A program made the translations under genes and the position numbers. Positions 42,504-51,906 of a stretch of DNA of 64,000 nt are shown piece by piece. Source of the DNA: Sulfuritalea sp. (GTDB taxonomy: Bacteria > Pseudomonadota > Gammaproteobacteria > Burkholderiales > Rhodocyclaceae); NCBI GenBank assembly GCA_016710465.1, contig JADJVS010000014.1, positions 1,364,001-1,428,000 on the forward strand. Direction: 5' to 3'. The notes under the pieces were generated by a model, which worked only from the letters and a program-made list of their open reading frames with translations, did not search any database and was not told the DNA's origin. Each line of letters starts with the position of its first letter. Positions within the stretch are counted from its first letter, which is position 1.

Positions 42504-43178
42504 TCAAGCGGTCTTTCGGGTTTGGTTGCCGAGGACGCGTTGCGCGGCTTCGGCCAGCGACGCGACTATAGCATCGCAGTCGATTCCCTGCACGTCCTCG
42601 CCCTCGTTGTAGCCGTAGGGGACAATGAACACCGGGCAGCCGGCGGCGCGCGCGGCGACGGCATCGTGGCGCGAATCGCCGATATGCAGGTTTTCTTCCG
42701 GTCGCGTGCCCATGCGCTGGCAGGCATGCAGCAGCGGCATCGGATGGGGCTTCTTCTCGGGCAGGCTGTCACCCGAAACGGCGAAATTGAACCAGACGCC
42801 GAGCTGCGTCGCGGCGAGCAGCGGTTCGGTGAAGGCGGCAGCCTTGTTGGTGATAACCGCCAGCGGCAGGCCGGCCTCGCGGAAGGCCCGCAGGCCGTCG
42901 AGCACCCCGGGAAAAATCGTCGAGCAACGCCCATTCTCGATCGCGTAATGGCGGCGGAAGATGGCCTGGGCGGCCTCCACGGCGGCCTCGTCGAGATCGG
43001 GCAGGCAGCGCGCCACGAGCTTCGGGATGCCGCGGCCGACGAAGCTGGCCACGGTTTCCAGCGGATATTCGGGCCGGCCCAGTTCGCGCATCATGGCGTT
43101 GGCGGCGGCGGCAAGGTCCGGGATGGTGTCGAGCAGGGTGCCGTCGAGATCGACGGTGACGGAGCGGATGGGGTTCAT
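42504..43178 (-). CDS. gph: Phosphoglycolate phosphatase
   Basis: A 224-residue HAD hydrolase: VTVDLDGTLLDTIPDLA (nucleophile Asp), AVITNKAAAFTEPLL (Thr motif), KPHPMPLLHAC (Lys) and HIGDSRHDAVAARAAGC (acidic motif). It dephosphorylates 2-phosphoglycolate. A gph gene directly ahead of trpE is a known betaproteobacterial arrangement. The start at 43178 is preferred because the upstream frame is unlike the family. TATCGT lies seven bases before the ATG, suggesting a very short leader. Confidence 0.93.
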   Translation of the reverse strand: MNPIRSVTVDLDGTLLDTIPDLAAAANAMMRELGRPEYPLETVASFVGRGIPKLVARCLPDLDEAAVEAAQAIFRRHYAIENGRCSTIFPGVLDGLRAFREAGLPLAVITNKAAAFTEPLLAATQLGVWFNFAVSGDSLPEKKPHPMPLLHACQRMGTRPEENLHIGDSRHDAVAARAAGCPVFIVPYGYNEGEDVQGIDCDAIVASLAEAAQRVLGNQTRKTA

Positions 43179-43314
43179 GGTGGCGACGATAGCATGGCCG
43201 CTTCCCATGGGCGGCGAGCGCCGTCGATACCCGCATATCCATGCTTTATCGGCAGTGGTGACGCGGGTTTTGGCGCCCGGGTCGGCACCGCATCCGCCAC
43301 AGCCGACTCCTGGC

Positions 43315-44346
43315 TCAGGCGCGGCGGTGGGCGTGCACCGCCCAGAGCAGCAGTCCGAACAACACCATGGCCCCGGCCTGGTGGGAAGCGCCCAGCGCCA
43401 CGGGCACCTGCAGCAGCAGCGTGGCGATGCCGAGCGTGACCTGCACCGCCAGCCAGAGCACCAGCACCACCGCCGGGGTCCGTGCCGCCGGCACCTCGTT
43501 CGATATGCGCCAGGCCAGCCACGGGATCAGGCCCATCAGCGCCCAGGCGATCAGGCGATGGTCGAACTGCACCAGTGCCATGTTGGTGAACAGGTTCAGC
43601 CACCAGGGCTCGATCACGAAGCTCTCCGGCGGCAGGAAGTGCCCGTCCATCAGCGGGAAGGTGTTGTAGGCCAGGCCGGCGCGGATGCCGGCGACCAGCG
43701 CGCCGCTTAGTACCATGACGAAGACCAGCGCCACCAGCCCATTGCCCAGGCGGCGGGTGAGAAGAGTCGGCGCTGGCGAGGCGGCGAATCCGCTGCGGCG
43801 CGGTTGCAGAATGCCGAGTCCGGTCCACAGCATCAGGCCGAAGAGGATGAAGGCAAGGCCGAGGTGGGCGGCGAGGCGGTATTGGGAGACGCGCGGATCA
43901 TCCACCAGCCCGCTCTTGACCATGTACCAGCCCATGGCGCCCTGCAGGCCGCCGAGGATAAAGAAGCCGAACACCTTGGCCGCCAATGCACCCTTGAGGT
44001 AGCCGCGGGCGAGGAAGAACAGATAGGGCAGCAGGAACACCACGCCGATCAGGCGGCCCGACAGCCGGTGCGCCCATTCCCACCAGAAGATGAACTTGAA
44101 GCCGTCCAGCGTCATGTCGTGATTCACCTTCTGGAACTCGGGCGTCTGCTGGTACTTGGCGAACAGCTCCAGCCAGTGAGCTTCCGACAGCGGCGGCAGG
44201 GCGCCGATCAGCGGCTTCCACTCGACGATGGAAAGTCCCGAGTGCGTCAGGCGCGTCACGCCGCCGACCACCATGGTCAGGAAAACCATCGCGCAGCAGG
44301 CAAACAGCCACCAGGCCACGGTGCGTGGCGATTTGCTCATGTTCAT
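43315..44346 (-). CDS. ctaA: Heme A synthase (CtaA/Cox15 family)
   Basis: A 343-residue membrane protein with eight helices and the conserved heme-ligand segments WWEWAHRLSGRLIGVVFLLPY, YRLAAHLGLAFILFGLMLW, VQFDHRLIAWALMG and LGASHQAGAMVLFGLLLW, the four His positions of the family. It oxidises heme O to heme A for cytochrome aa3 oxidases. VVGGVTRLTHSGLSIVEWKP is the family N-terminus. The start overlaps the moaC stop (ATGA). An AGTCGGCG-type repeat at 43761-43790 adds residues around FAASPAPTLL in a loop between helices. Confidence 0.93.
   Translation of the reverse strand: MNMSKSPRTVAWWLFACCAMVFLTMVVGGVTRLTHSGLSIVEWKPLIGALPPLSEAHWLELFAKYQQTPEFQKVNHDMTLDGFKFIFWWEWAHRLSGRLIGVVFLLPYLFFLARGYLKGALAAKVFGFFILGGLQGAMGWYMVKSGLVDDPRVSQYRLAAHLGLAFILFGLMLWTGLGILQPRRSGFAASPAPTLLTRRLGNGLVALVFVMVLSGALVAGIRAGLAYNTFPLMDGHFLPPESFVIEPWWLNLFTNMALVQFDHRLIAWALMGLIPWLAWRISNEVPAARTPAVVLVLWLAVQVTLGIATLLLQVPVALGASHQAGAMVLFGLLLWAVHAHRRA
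43761..43790 (+). repeat. AGTCGGCG-type repeat inside ctaA
   Basis: GAAGAGTCGGCGCTGGCGAG followed by GCGGCGAATC lies on the non-coding strand of ctaA. It codes for SPAPT on the gene strand, as does the copy in dctM. The frame is kept. Confidence 0.72.
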
Positions 44347-44849
44347 TTTGCGGTCCAGTGTCCGGATTTGCCGCCGGCCTTTTCCAGCAGCCTGATGTCT
44401 TCGATGACCATGCCGCGGTCGGCGGCTTTGCACATGTCGTAGATGGTCAGCAGGCCCACCGAAACGGCGGTCAGGGCCTCCATTTCGACACCGGTGCGGC
44501 CGCGGGTTTCTGCGGTCACTTCGAGTGTCACGCGATGCTTCTTCGGGTCCAGCGCGAATTCGGCGGCGACGCGGGTCAGCGCCAGCGGATGGCAAAGCGG
44601 GATCAATTCGGACGTGCGCTTGGCTCCCTGGATCGCGGCAATGCGCGCGATGCCGAGGACGTCGCCCTTCTTCGCCGTGCCGCCGACGATGAGTTCAAAC
44701 GTGGCCGGGGCCATGCGGATGGCGCCCTGGGCTCGCGCCACGCGGGCGGTTTCGGCCTTGGCGCCGACGTCGACCATGTGCGCCTGGCCGGCGCCGTCAA
44801 AGTGGGTCAGCGGCGAGGCCTTGCTCGGGGTTTTGCGGGTGGATTTCAT
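44343..44849 (-). CDS. moaC: Cyclic pyranopterin monophosphate synthase MoaC
   Basis: A 168-residue protein with LTHFDGAGQAHMVDVGAKAETARVARA, the active-site segment IPLCHPLALTRV, EVTAETRGRTGVEMEALTAVSVGLLTIYDMCKAAD and DIRLLEKAGGKSG. It catalyses the second step of molybdenum-cofactor synthesis. The cofactor is needed by nitrate reductase among others, consistent with a denitrifier. The start at 44849 fits the family; the longer frame to 44909 would cross the promoter shared with bepA. It overlaps ctaA. Confidence 0.95.
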   Translation of the reverse strand: MKSTRKTPSKASPLTHFDGAGQAHMVDVGAKAETARVARAQGAIRMAPATFELIVGGTAKKGDVLGIARIAAIQGAKRTSELIPLCHPLALTRVAAEFALDPKKHRVTLEVTAETRGRTGVEMEALTAVSVGLLTIYDMCKAADRGMVIEDIRLLEKAGGKSGHWTAK

Positions 44850-44897
44850 GAAATACGCTGTCACAACCGGTTTTTCGCGAGCCGCTATCATAGCGAT

Positions 44898-46355
44898 ATG
44901 AAACCGCATCTGCTTGCCGGCGCCCTGCTTGTTGCCATTGGCATGCTCGCGGCGCCGCCCTGGTCGGTCGCCGAGGGCTTGCCGGATTTGGGCGAGTCGG
45001 CGCAGACCGAGTTTTCACCGGCTACCGAGAGGCGCATCGGCGAAGCGATCATGCACGACATCCGGCGCGACCCGGCCTGGCTCGACGACCCGGAAGTCAG
45101 CGCCTACCTCAATCGCCTGGGCAACCGGCTGGCCGCGCAAAGCACCGAATCGCGGCAGGAATTCGAGTTCTTCGCGCTCAAGGATTCCACGCTCAACGCC
45201 TTCGCCATGCCCGGCGGCTACATCGGCGTGCACACCGGGCTGATGCTCGCCGCGGCCTCGGAATCCGAGCTGGCCTCGGTGCTGGCCCACGAAATTTCGC
45301 ACGTCACGCAGCGCCACCTGGCGCGCCTGGTGAACAAGGCGGGGCAGGGGCAGATCAGCAGCATGCTGGCGCTGGCCGTCGCCATCCTCGCCGCGCGCAG
45401 CAGTCCGGACCTGGCGGTGGGCGCGGCCATGGCCGGGCAGGGTGCCGCAATCCAGAACCAGCTCAACTACTCGCGCGATTTCGAGCGCGAGGCCGACCGC
45501 ATCGGCCTGGGGCTGCTGGAGCGCTCGGGATTCGATATTCGCGGCATGAGCGGGTTTTTCGAGCGCCTGCAGAAGTTCGGCCGGCTTTACGAGAACAACG
45601 CGCCCGGCTACCTGCGCACCCACCCGCTGACCACCGAGCGCCTGGCCGACATGGGCAACCGCATCCAGTCGCGGCCGTATCGTCAGGCGGCCGATTCGCT
45701 TGAGTTCCAGTTGGTGCGCGCCAAGCTGCGCGCGCAACTAGGCACGCCGCGCGATGCCGTCGTCGAATTCGAAACGCGCCTGCGCGAGCGCAGCTTTCCC
45801 GGCGCCGAATCCGCCGAGCGTTACGGTTTGACGCAGGCGCGTCTGCGCGACGGCAACATCGCCGGCGCGGAAAGGGAACTGGCGGAATTGCGCCGGCTCA
45901 AGGCACAATCGCCGATGATCGAGACGCTGGCCGCGCAACTGCGGCTGAAGCAGGGCGATGTCGCCGGCGCGGTGAAGATACTGCGCGAGGCGCAGCCGCG
46001 CTATCCGCAGGAACGTGCCATCGCCTACGGCCTGGTCGAGGCCCTGCTGGAGGGGCGCCAGGCCCAGGACGCGCTGAAGTTCAGCGAGGACGACCTGCTG
46101 AGCTACCCGTCGGACCCGAAGGCGCATGCCTTGCAGGCCAGGACCTACGCCATGCTCGGCAATCGCCTGCAGCAGCACCGTGCGCAGGCGGAGTCCTACC
46201 TGTTGCTCGGGCAACTGCCGCTGGCGGTGGAGCAGATGGAGCTGGCGCAGAAATCCGGCGACGGCAATTTCTACGAGCAGTCGCGGGTCGATGCCCGGCT
46301 GCGTGAAATGAAGCTGCGCCTGGCCGAAGAGACCCGGCAGGGCAAACAGAAATAG
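44898..46355 (+). CDS. bepA: BepA-like periplasmic M48 metalloprotease with TPR tail
   Basis: A 485-residue protein with a signal peptide, the M48 zinc motif LAHEISHVTQRHLARLV (HExxH) and the downstream Glu in FEREADRIGLGLLERSGFD. The LNAFAMPGGYIGVHTGLM loop is typical of BepA/YfgC. The C-terminal third consists of TPR helices (PMIETLAAQLRLKQGDVAGAVKILREAQPRYP). BepA degrades or assists assembly of outer-membrane proteins such as LptD. A TATCAT box ends seven bases before the ATG. The gene is divergent from moaC. Confidence 0.93.
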   Translation: MKPHLLAGALLVAIGMLAAPPWSVAEGLPDLGESAQTEFSPATERRIGEAIMHDIRRDPAWLDDPEVSAYLNRLGNRLAAQSTESRQEFEFFALKDSTLNAFAMPGGYIGVHTGLMLAAASESELASVLAHEISHVTQRHLARLVNKAGQGQISSMLALAVAILAARSSPDLAVGAAMAGQGAAIQNQLNYSRDFEREADRIGLGLLERSGFDIRGMSGFFERLQKFGRLYENNAPGYLRTHPLTTERLADMGNRIQSRPYRQAADSLEFQLVRAKLRAQLGTPRDAVVEFETRLRERSFPGAESAERYGLTQARLRDGNIAGAERELAELRRLKAQSPMIETLAAQLRLKQGDVAGAVKILREAQPRYPQERAIAYGLVEALLEGRQAQDALKFSEDDLLSYPSDPKAHALQARTYAMLGNRLQQHRAQAESYLLLGQLPLAVEQMELAQKSGDGNFYEQSRVDARLREMKLRLAEETRQGKQK

Positions 46356-46362
46356 GTCGCCG

Positions 46363-47193
46363 ATGAAGCCAGCCAGGGACACCGCTGTTGCCGCGCTTTC
46401 CACACCGCTGGCCCGCGCCGGCGAAGAGCCCTACTACCATCTGGTCGGCGACGAGGCCGAGGTCTTCGCCGCCGCCGCGCAAAGCCGACTGCCGGTGATG
46501 CTGAAGGGCCCCACCGGTTGCGGCAAGACGCGCTTCGTCGAGCACATGGCCTGGAAGCTGGGGCGGCCCCTGGTCACCGTCGCCTGCCACGACGACCTGA
46601 CCACCGCGGATCTGGTCGGGCGCTACCTGATCATCGGCGACGAAACCGTCTGGCTGGACGGCCCGCTCACCGCCGCCGTGCGCGCCGGCGCCATCTGCTA
46701 CCTCGACGAGATCGTCGAGGCGCGCAAGGACACCACGGTGGTAATCCATCCGCTGACCGATTCGCGGCGCGCCCTGGCCGTTGAAAAGCACGGCGAATAC
46801 CTTGCCGCCCATGCCGACTTCATGCTCGTGGTTTCCTACAACCCCGGCTACCAGAGCGTGCTCAAGGAAATGAAGCCGAGCACGCGGCAGCGTTTCGTCG
46901 CCCTCGATTTCGACTACCCGGCGCCCGAGGTCGAGGCGCGGATCGTCGCCCACGAGGGCGGCGTCGATGTGGCGACGGCGCAGAGGCTGGTCAAACTCGG
47001 CGGCCTCACGCGCAAGCTCAGGGGTGCCGGCCTCGACGAAGGCGCCGGCACGCGCCTGCTGGTGCATGCCGCGCAGCTCATCGCCCGCGGCATGGCGCCC
47101 GTGGCCGCCTGCACCGCCGCCATCGCCCGCCCGCTGGCCGACGAACCCGATACGCGCGCCGCGCTTGACGACCTGATCGCCGCTGTTTTTTGA
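46363..47193 (+). CDS. norQ: NorQ/CbbQ-type MoxR AAA+ ATPase
   Basis: A 276-residue AAA+ protein: EEPYYHLVGDEAEVFAAAAQSRLPVMLKGPTGCGKTRFVEHMAW (Walker A GPTGCGKT), DDLTTADLVGRYLI, and Walker B AICYLDEIVEARKDT. SYNPGYQSVLKEMKPSTRQRFV is typical of the NirQ/NorQ/CbbQ branch. Together with its VWA partner it activates or inserts metal into nitric oxide reductase or Rubisco. With nitrogen-oxide genes all around and no Rubisco genes, NorQ is favoured. Its stop overlaps the norD start (TGATG). Confidence 0.9.
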   Translation: MKPARDTAVAALSTPLARAGEEPYYHLVGDEAEVFAAAAQSRLPVMLKGPTGCGKTRFVEHMAWKLGRPLVTVACHDDLTTADLVGRYLIIGDETVWLDGPLTAAVRAGAICYLDEIVEARKDTTVVIHPLTDSRRALAVEKHGEYLAAHADFMLVVSYNPGYQSVLKEMKPSTRQRFVALDFDYPAPEVEARIVAHEGGVDVATAQRLVKLGGLTRKLRGAGLDEGAGTRLLVHAAQLIARGMAPVAACTAAIARPLADEPDTRAALDDLIAAVF

Positions 47194-49268
47194 TGGGCCA
47201 GCGCAAGCTCTTCGCCCACGAAATCGAGGAGCGGCTCGACGAAATCCTCTTGCTCAAGCTGCGCCAGCGCTCGCCGAGGGCTGTCGCTATGCAGCTCGAA
47301 GCCGCGCCGCGCGAGCATCAGGAAAGCCTGCTGCGCTGGGTCGGGATCGCCGCGCAAAGCGCCAACGAGTTGGGCTGGCTGATCGCCTCGCACGGCGCGG
47401 CGCAGGCCGCCGAGCTGGGAGATCGCCTGGATGACTGGGTGCGCGCCGGGCTCGCCGCGCATGATTGCGAAGGCATCGCGGCGGTGCCCGACGCGCTACG
47501 CCGCGCGGCCGCCGCCCAGCGGGAAACGGCGCTGCGGCCGGCCCGGGGTGTGGCCTTCGGCGAGATCGAAGGACGACTCGCACGCTTTCTGCAGGCGCTT
47601 GACGGGCGTCCGCTGCGCCTGGCTACGGCCGCCCAGGCCTGGACCGACGGCGAAACCCTGTGGCTGCCCGAGCGCCTGGAACGCGCCGCCGATGCCAATG
47701 GCAACCGGCGGCTGTACACCGTGCTTGCCGTGCAGCTCTGGGCACAGACGCGCTTCGGCAGCTTCAATGTCGATCCCGAGCCGGAGTTGTCGCAGTGGGC
47801 CGACCGCGAGGCGGCGCTGGCCTGGTTCGCGCTGTTCGAGGCCATGCGTCTTGAGGCGCGACTGGCGCAGGAACTGCCCGGTCTGGCGCGCGACATTCGC
47901 CTGCTGCGCGGCCCCTGGCCGGCGGACCTGGCCGCCGCCGACGACGATTTGGCAAGGCCCGCCGCCACCGCGGCCGACAGCTTGCGCTGGGTCGCCGAGC
48001 GACGAAGAGTCGGCGCTGGCGGGACGCCGATTCTTGCCCACCTCACCGGTTTTGATCCGCTCGCCGCGCGGCGCCTGCGCGCCGCACGCATCGCGCGCGA
48101 TGCGGCGACCCTGCGGCGGGCGCTCAACATCCTGCGCGCCAACGATCCGCATGCGCGCGGCGGGGCCGGCGACGATTCCCATCCGCCGCTGGCCGCCGAG
48201 GGCGATGCGGTGCCGGCCGATCTGCTGTCCGGCGACATCCAAGCCCTGCCGCCGGACGCCCAGGCGGCGGCGCAGTCGCTGGCCCAGGACCTCGACGGCA
48301 TGCCGCCGGAAATTCTCAAGCCGGCGGGCCCCGGCGCCTGGCAGCCCGAGGAGCGCGACGCCGGCGAAACCATCGTTGCCACCGTCGCCGGCAAGCCCGA
48401 TGCGATCTATGACGAGTGGGACTACCGGCGTGCCGCCTGGCGTCGTGACTGGTGCCAGCTTTACGAAACTGAAGGTCCGGCCGGCGAAGACGCCTGGGTC
48501 GATGAGGTGCGCCGCCGCCACGCCCACCTGATCCGCAGCATCCGCCGCCGCTTCGAGGCGCTGCGCGGCGAGGACAAGGCCGAGCGGCGCCAGCTCGATG
48601 GCGAGGAGATCGACCTCGATGCCCAGGTCGAGGCCCGCGCCGACCGCCAGAGCGGCAGCGAACCCTCGCCGCGCCTGTTCGTCCATCGCCGCCGGATCGA
48701 ACGTTCGCTGGCGGTGATGTTCATGGTGGATATGAGCGGCTCGACCAAGGGCTGGGTCAATGACGCCGAGCGCGAATCGCTGGTGCTGCTGTGCGAGGCG
48801 ATCGAGGCGCTCGGCGACCGTTACGCGATCTACGGCTTCTCGGGCTGGACGCGCACGCGCTGCGACATCTACCACATCAAGACCTTCGGTGAACGCTACG
48901 ACGCGGCGACGCGGCGGCGCATCGCCGGCATCGAGGCGCGCGACTACACGCGCATGGGCGTTGCCGTGCGCCACCTGTCGGGCCTGTTGCAGCGGCAGAG
49001 CACGCGCCACAAGCTGCTGGTGACGCTCTCCGACGGCCGGCCCGACGATCACGGCGACGAGTATCGCGGCCGCTACGGCATCGAGGACACCCGCCGCGCC
49101 CTGCTCGAAGCGCGCGAGAAAGGCATCCGCAGTTACTGCGTGACCATCGACCGCCACGGCGCCGATTACCTGCCGCAGCTCTACGGGCCGGCGCATTATT
49201 CGGTGATCGACGATGCGCGGAAGCTGCCGCAAAAGATCGCGGAAATCTACCGCAAGCTGACGGGCTGA
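47193..49268 (+). CDS. norD: NorD/CbbO-type VWA-domain protein
   Basis: A 691-residue protein. The C-terminal von Willebrand A domain starts with FMVDMSGSTKGWVNDAERE (MIDAS DxSxS), followed by YGFSGWTRTRCDIYHIKTFGE and LVTLSDGRPDDHGDEYRGRYGIEDTRRALLEA. The N-terminal 350 residues are helical. It pairs with NorQ as a chaperone for c-type nitric oxide reductase; the structural norCB genes are not in this window. An AGTCGGCG-type repeat at 48003-48032 codes for RRVGAGGTPI in frame (about residues 272-281). Confidence 0.9.
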   Translation: MGQRKLFAHEIEERLDEILLLKLRQRSPRAVAMQLEAAPREHQESLLRWVGIAAQSANELGWLIASHGAAQAAELGDRLDDWVRAGLAAHDCEGIAAVPDALRRAAAAQRETALRPARGVAFGEIEGRLARFLQALDGRPLRLATAAQAWTDGETLWLPERLERAADANGNRRLYTVLAVQLWAQTRFGSFNVDPEPELSQWADREAALAWFALFEAMRLEARLAQELPGLARDIRLLRGPWPADLAAADDDLARPAATAADSLRWVAERRRVGAGGTPILAHLTGFDPLAARRLRAARIARDAATLRRALNILRANDPHARGGAGDDSHPPLAAEGDAVPADLLSGDIQALPPDAQAAAQSLAQDLDGMPPEILKPAGPGAWQPEERDAGETIVATVAGKPDAIYDEWDYRRAAWRRDWCQLYETEGPAGEDAWVDEVRRRHAHLIRSIRRRFEALRGEDKAERRQLDGEEIDLDAQVEARADRQSGSEPSPRLFVHRRRIERSLAVMFMVDMSGSTKGWVNDAERESLVLLCEAIEALGDRYAIYGFSGWTRTRCDIYHIKTFGERYDAATRRRIAGIEARDYTRMGVAVRHLSGLLQRQSTRHKLLVTLSDGRPDDHGDEYRGRYGIEDTRRALLEAREKGIRSYCVTIDRHGADYLPQLYGPAHYSVIDDARKLPQKIAEIYRKLTG
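48003..48032 (+). repeat. AGTCGGCG-type repeat inside norD
   Basis: CGAAGAGTCGGCGCTGGCGG followed by GACGCCGATTC matches the consensus almost perfectly and keeps the norD frame open, coding for RRVGAGGTPI. Confidence 0.75.
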
Positions 49269-49418
49269 ATCGCTTCCCGCCGCTTCGAGTCGCCGTCTCG
49301 CCAGCGCCGTCCCCAGGGATACCGCTTTGCATAACTCTTCGCGGCGCAATGACAGCGGAAATCAATCCGTGGGCGGCCCTGGCAGTTCCACGGGGTGAGA
49401 GTGCTGAATTGCGTCGGA

Positions 49419-49826
49419 TCAGGCGGCGGCCATGAGGCTTTGCGCCGCCTCGAACAGTTCACGCTCCTCGAAGCGGACGTGTGAGGCGAGCAGGTCGCCG
49501 AAGCGCGACAGCATGACAGCCTCAGCGGACTCAGCGGCCTCGGCGGTCGAGAAGGCGCTGGCGAGCGCGCGCAGTTCCGCATGCTCCTTCAGCGTTCGCC
49601 GCACCAGCGCCGTTTCGCCGGCTCGCGCCAGCGCCACCAGAATGCCGCTTTCCTCGACGCGGAAATGCGGATCGAGCTCGGCGGCGAAGCGCTGGACGAC
49701 GCGTCGTGCCAGCGCCGCCACATCCTCGGCATTGCCCGATTCGGCGGCCTGCCGGGCCGCGCGGGCCAGCTTCAGAGCACCGTGGTGCTCGCGGGACAGG
49801 CCCTGCAATTGCGGGTGGCGTTTCAT
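49419..49826 (-). CDS. Hemerythrin-like HHE domain protein
   Basis: A 135-residue protein with the metal-ligand pattern of hemerythrin-like domains: LSREHHGALKLARAA (H-H), LDPHFRVEESGILVAL (H-E), TLKEHAELRALA (H-E) and LLASHVRFEERELFEAA (H-E). Such proteins carry a di-iron centre and bind O2 or NO, or help repair iron-sulfur clusters under nitrosative stress. It is encoded with a ferredoxin-NADP reductase and an NnrS-like protein, which supports a nitrogen-oxide role. The start at 49826 matches the domain start. Confidence 0.88.
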   Translation of the reverse strand: MKRHPQLQGLSREHHGALKLARAARQAAESGNAEDVAALARRVVQRFAAELDPHFRVEESGILVALARAGETALVRRTLKEHAELRALASAFSTAEAAESAEAVMLSRFGDLLASHVRFEERELFEAAQSLMAAA

Positions 49827-49843
49827 CGGCGCTCGTTTCCCGC

Positions 49844-50644
49844 CTACCAGTACTTCTCGAACGCCATCTGCCCCGGCACGCCGCGCCGGTTGGTGGCGTA
49901 GCCGCGCGCACCGAGGTGCTCGCGCAGGCTGCGCGCCAGCTCCGGGTTGCCGCAAACCATCAGGCGTGAATCGGCGAGGCTGAGCGTGCATCCCGCCACC
50001 GCTTCCAGGCGACCGTCGGCAAGCAGCAGGGGAATGCGGTCGCTCAGGGCCGTGGCCCCCGGTTCGCGGGTGACGATGGGCAGGTAGTCGAGACTCGCCC
50101 TGGCTCCCTCGAACGTGGCGGGCATGGTGGTGCCCAATGCGGTGATTTCCTCGCGCCAGGCAAGTTCCGCGGCCTCGCGCACGCTATGCACCAGAATCAG
50201 GCGCTCGAAATCGCGCCACACCGCAGGGTCGCGCAAGATGGACATGAAGGGGCCGAGGCCGGTGCCGCTGGAAAGCATCCAGAGCTGTTTGCCCGGCGCC
50301 AATTGGTTCACGGTGAGGAAGCCGTAGGCGGCCTTGTCCACGCCAATCGCATCGCCGACCTTGAGCTCGCCGAGGCGCTGCGAGAATTCACCGCCGGGAA
50401 CGCGGATCGCGATGAATTCGAGGAAGTCATCGTCCGGCGCGGAAGTCAGCGAGTAGGGCCGCCAGACCCGCTTGTCAGCTTCGCCCAGACCGAGCCGTGT
50501 GTAGTGCCCGGGCGTGAAGCGGAAAGCGGCGGAGCGCGTACAGCGGAACGAGAGCAGTTGCTGCGTCCAGTGGCGGATCGTCAGCACGGTTTCCTCGGTC
50601 GCCTTGACGGCGGGTTGCGCGGGAGCAGGGGCGGGGGCGTCCAT
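49844..50644 (-). CDS. fpr: Ferredoxin-NADP reductase
   Basis: A 266-residue flavoprotein: RFTPGHYTRLGL, RPYSLTSAPDD (FAD-binding RxYS), MLSSGTGLGPFMSILRD (NADP-binding), LILVHSVREAAELAW, LMVCGNPELARSLREHL and the C-terminal FEKYW with aromatic Trp end. This is the Fpr type that passes electrons from NADPH to ferredoxin or flavodoxin. The start overlaps the stop of the NnrS-like gene (TGATG), so the two are coupled. It may feed the hemerythrin or a ferredoxin-dependent step of the nitrosative response. Confidence 0.93.
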   Translation of the reverse strand: MDAPAPAPAQPAVKATEETVLTIRHWTQQLLSFRCTRSAAFRFTPGHYTRLGLGEADKRVWRPYSLTSAPDDDFLEFIAIRVPGGEFSQRLGELKVGDAIGVDKAAYGFLTVNQLAPGKQLWMLSSGTGLGPFMSILRDPAVWRDFERLILVHSVREAAELAWREEITALGTTMPATFEGARASLDYLPIVTREPGATALSDRIPLLLADGRLEAVAGCTLSLADSRLMVCGNPELARSLREHLGARGYATNRRGVPGQMAFEKYW

Positions 50645-51735
50645 CAGTTTGCCGTTGGCATGTCGCGCCGCCCGCGCAGCACGCTGCCGAGCATCACCAG
50701 GATGAAGACCAACAGGGCGACGGCATTGGCCATGCCGCCCTGGCGGGTCAGCGAAAAGCTGTCGATGAGGCTGCCGGCCACGCGCCAGGCGAGCGAGACG
50801 TGCAACAGCACCAGCGGCAGGTAGACCAGCGGATGCCAGGGAATCTTCACCCGCAGCACGGCGGGAAAGATGATCGGTGCATGGCCGAAGATCATCGAAA
50901 AAACGAAGCCCAGCGCCACGGCGTGCAGCGTCGCATCGCGCCAGGGGTGGCCGGGCAAAAAGCCGCCCATCAGGCCGAGCAGGCCGGCGAAGCCCAGCCA
51001 GGCGTAGCCGGCGAGCAGGCAGTGGGCGATGAAGCCGGTGAGGCCCGGGCGCTTCATGTTGCGCTGGGCGATGTCGTAACGCAGCAGCCAGGCCGCCAGC
51101 GCCAGCAGGCCGGCGGAGAACAGCGCCAGCCCCGCCTCTTCGTCACGGATCGTGGCGGCGGCGCCGGCCAGCAGCAGGCCGACGATGAGCAGGAACATGC
51201 GTTGCGAATCGCGTGCGATTGGCAGGAAGCGGTTGAGTTCGAGGCGCTCGCCGGCAATGGTCAACACCAAGAAGGCCAGCCACCAGGGCACGGCGAGATG
51301 CAGCTCGGCGCCGGCATACCAAAGCCCGTTGCCCACCAGCCAGCACAGCGCGGCCAGCGCCAGCAGCACGGTGAAGGGCGCCACCAGCCGTTGCATCACC
51401 ACGCCGCTGGCGGCGACGAGGATGCTTGCGGCAGCCAGGCCGAAGCCCTGCACCACCGGCAGGGGTGCGCCGCCCAGCAGTGCGACCCCGCCGATGCCGG
51501 CGCAGGCCGGCGCCAGGTAGGCCCAGATACGGCCGATGGCCACGGCGCGTTCGAGGCTGATGACGGTGCCGAGGAAGGCCGAGATCATCAGCGCACCGTG
51601 CCAGCCCGCGGCACCAGCCGCCACGGCCGGCATGCTCCAATCCAGCCGCGCCAGGCCTGCGAGCACGCCGCCGACGAGGGACAGCATGCCCAGCACCAGC
51701 AGGGGCACGCGTGCGGCGGGGGGCAGGTCAGCCAT
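50644..51735 (-). CDS. NnrS-like 12-helix membrane protein
   Basis: A 363-residue hydrophobic protein with about twelve helices. Segments such as AGWHGALMISAFLGTVISLERAVAIG, FTGFIAHCLL-type helices and HAVALGFVFSMIFGHAPIIFPAVLRVKIPW recall the NnrS family, in which conserved histidines bind heme or metal. NnrS proteins protect against iron-nitrosyl stress during denitrification. It is shorter than most NnrS, so it may be a distinct subgroup. It is coupled to fpr and lies downstream of the NsrR-controlled DUF2249 and DUF59 genes on the same strand. Confidence 0.75.
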   Translation of the reverse strand: MADLPPAARVPLLVLGMLSLVGGVLAGLARLDWSMPAVAAGAAGWHGALMISAFLGTVISLERAVAIGRIWAYLAPACAGIGGVALLGGAPLPVVQGFGLAAASILVAASGVVMQRLVAPFTVLLALAALCWLVGNGLWYAGAELHLAVPWWLAFLVLTIAGERLELNRFLPIARDSQRMFLLIVGLLLAGAAATIRDEEAGLALFSAGLLALAAWLLRYDIAQRNMKRPGLTGFIAHCLLAGYAWLGFAGLLGLMGGFLPGHPWRDATLHAVALGFVFSMIFGHAPIIFPAVLRVKIPWHPLVYLPLVLLHVSLAWRVAGSLIDSFSLTRQGGMANAVALLVFILVMLGSVLRGRRDMPTAN

Positions 51736-51906
51736 TGCTGGAAAGCCCGTATCGGACTGACACAGCTCGTTCGGAGCGCCGACTGATAGTCGAGCGAAGC
51801 GAGCCGTATGGAAGCCTCCCCGGGAGGGGAGGATGGGAGGGGCGGGCCATCAATTTGTCTTTCGCGTTTTGCATCTGTTGCGAGTGCGCTACAGTGAGCG
51901 TGAGCG

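Noticed and set aside
43285..43317. A weak AGTCGGCT-like unit between gph and ctaA
   Set aside because: Too divergent to count safely, although the position fits the family.
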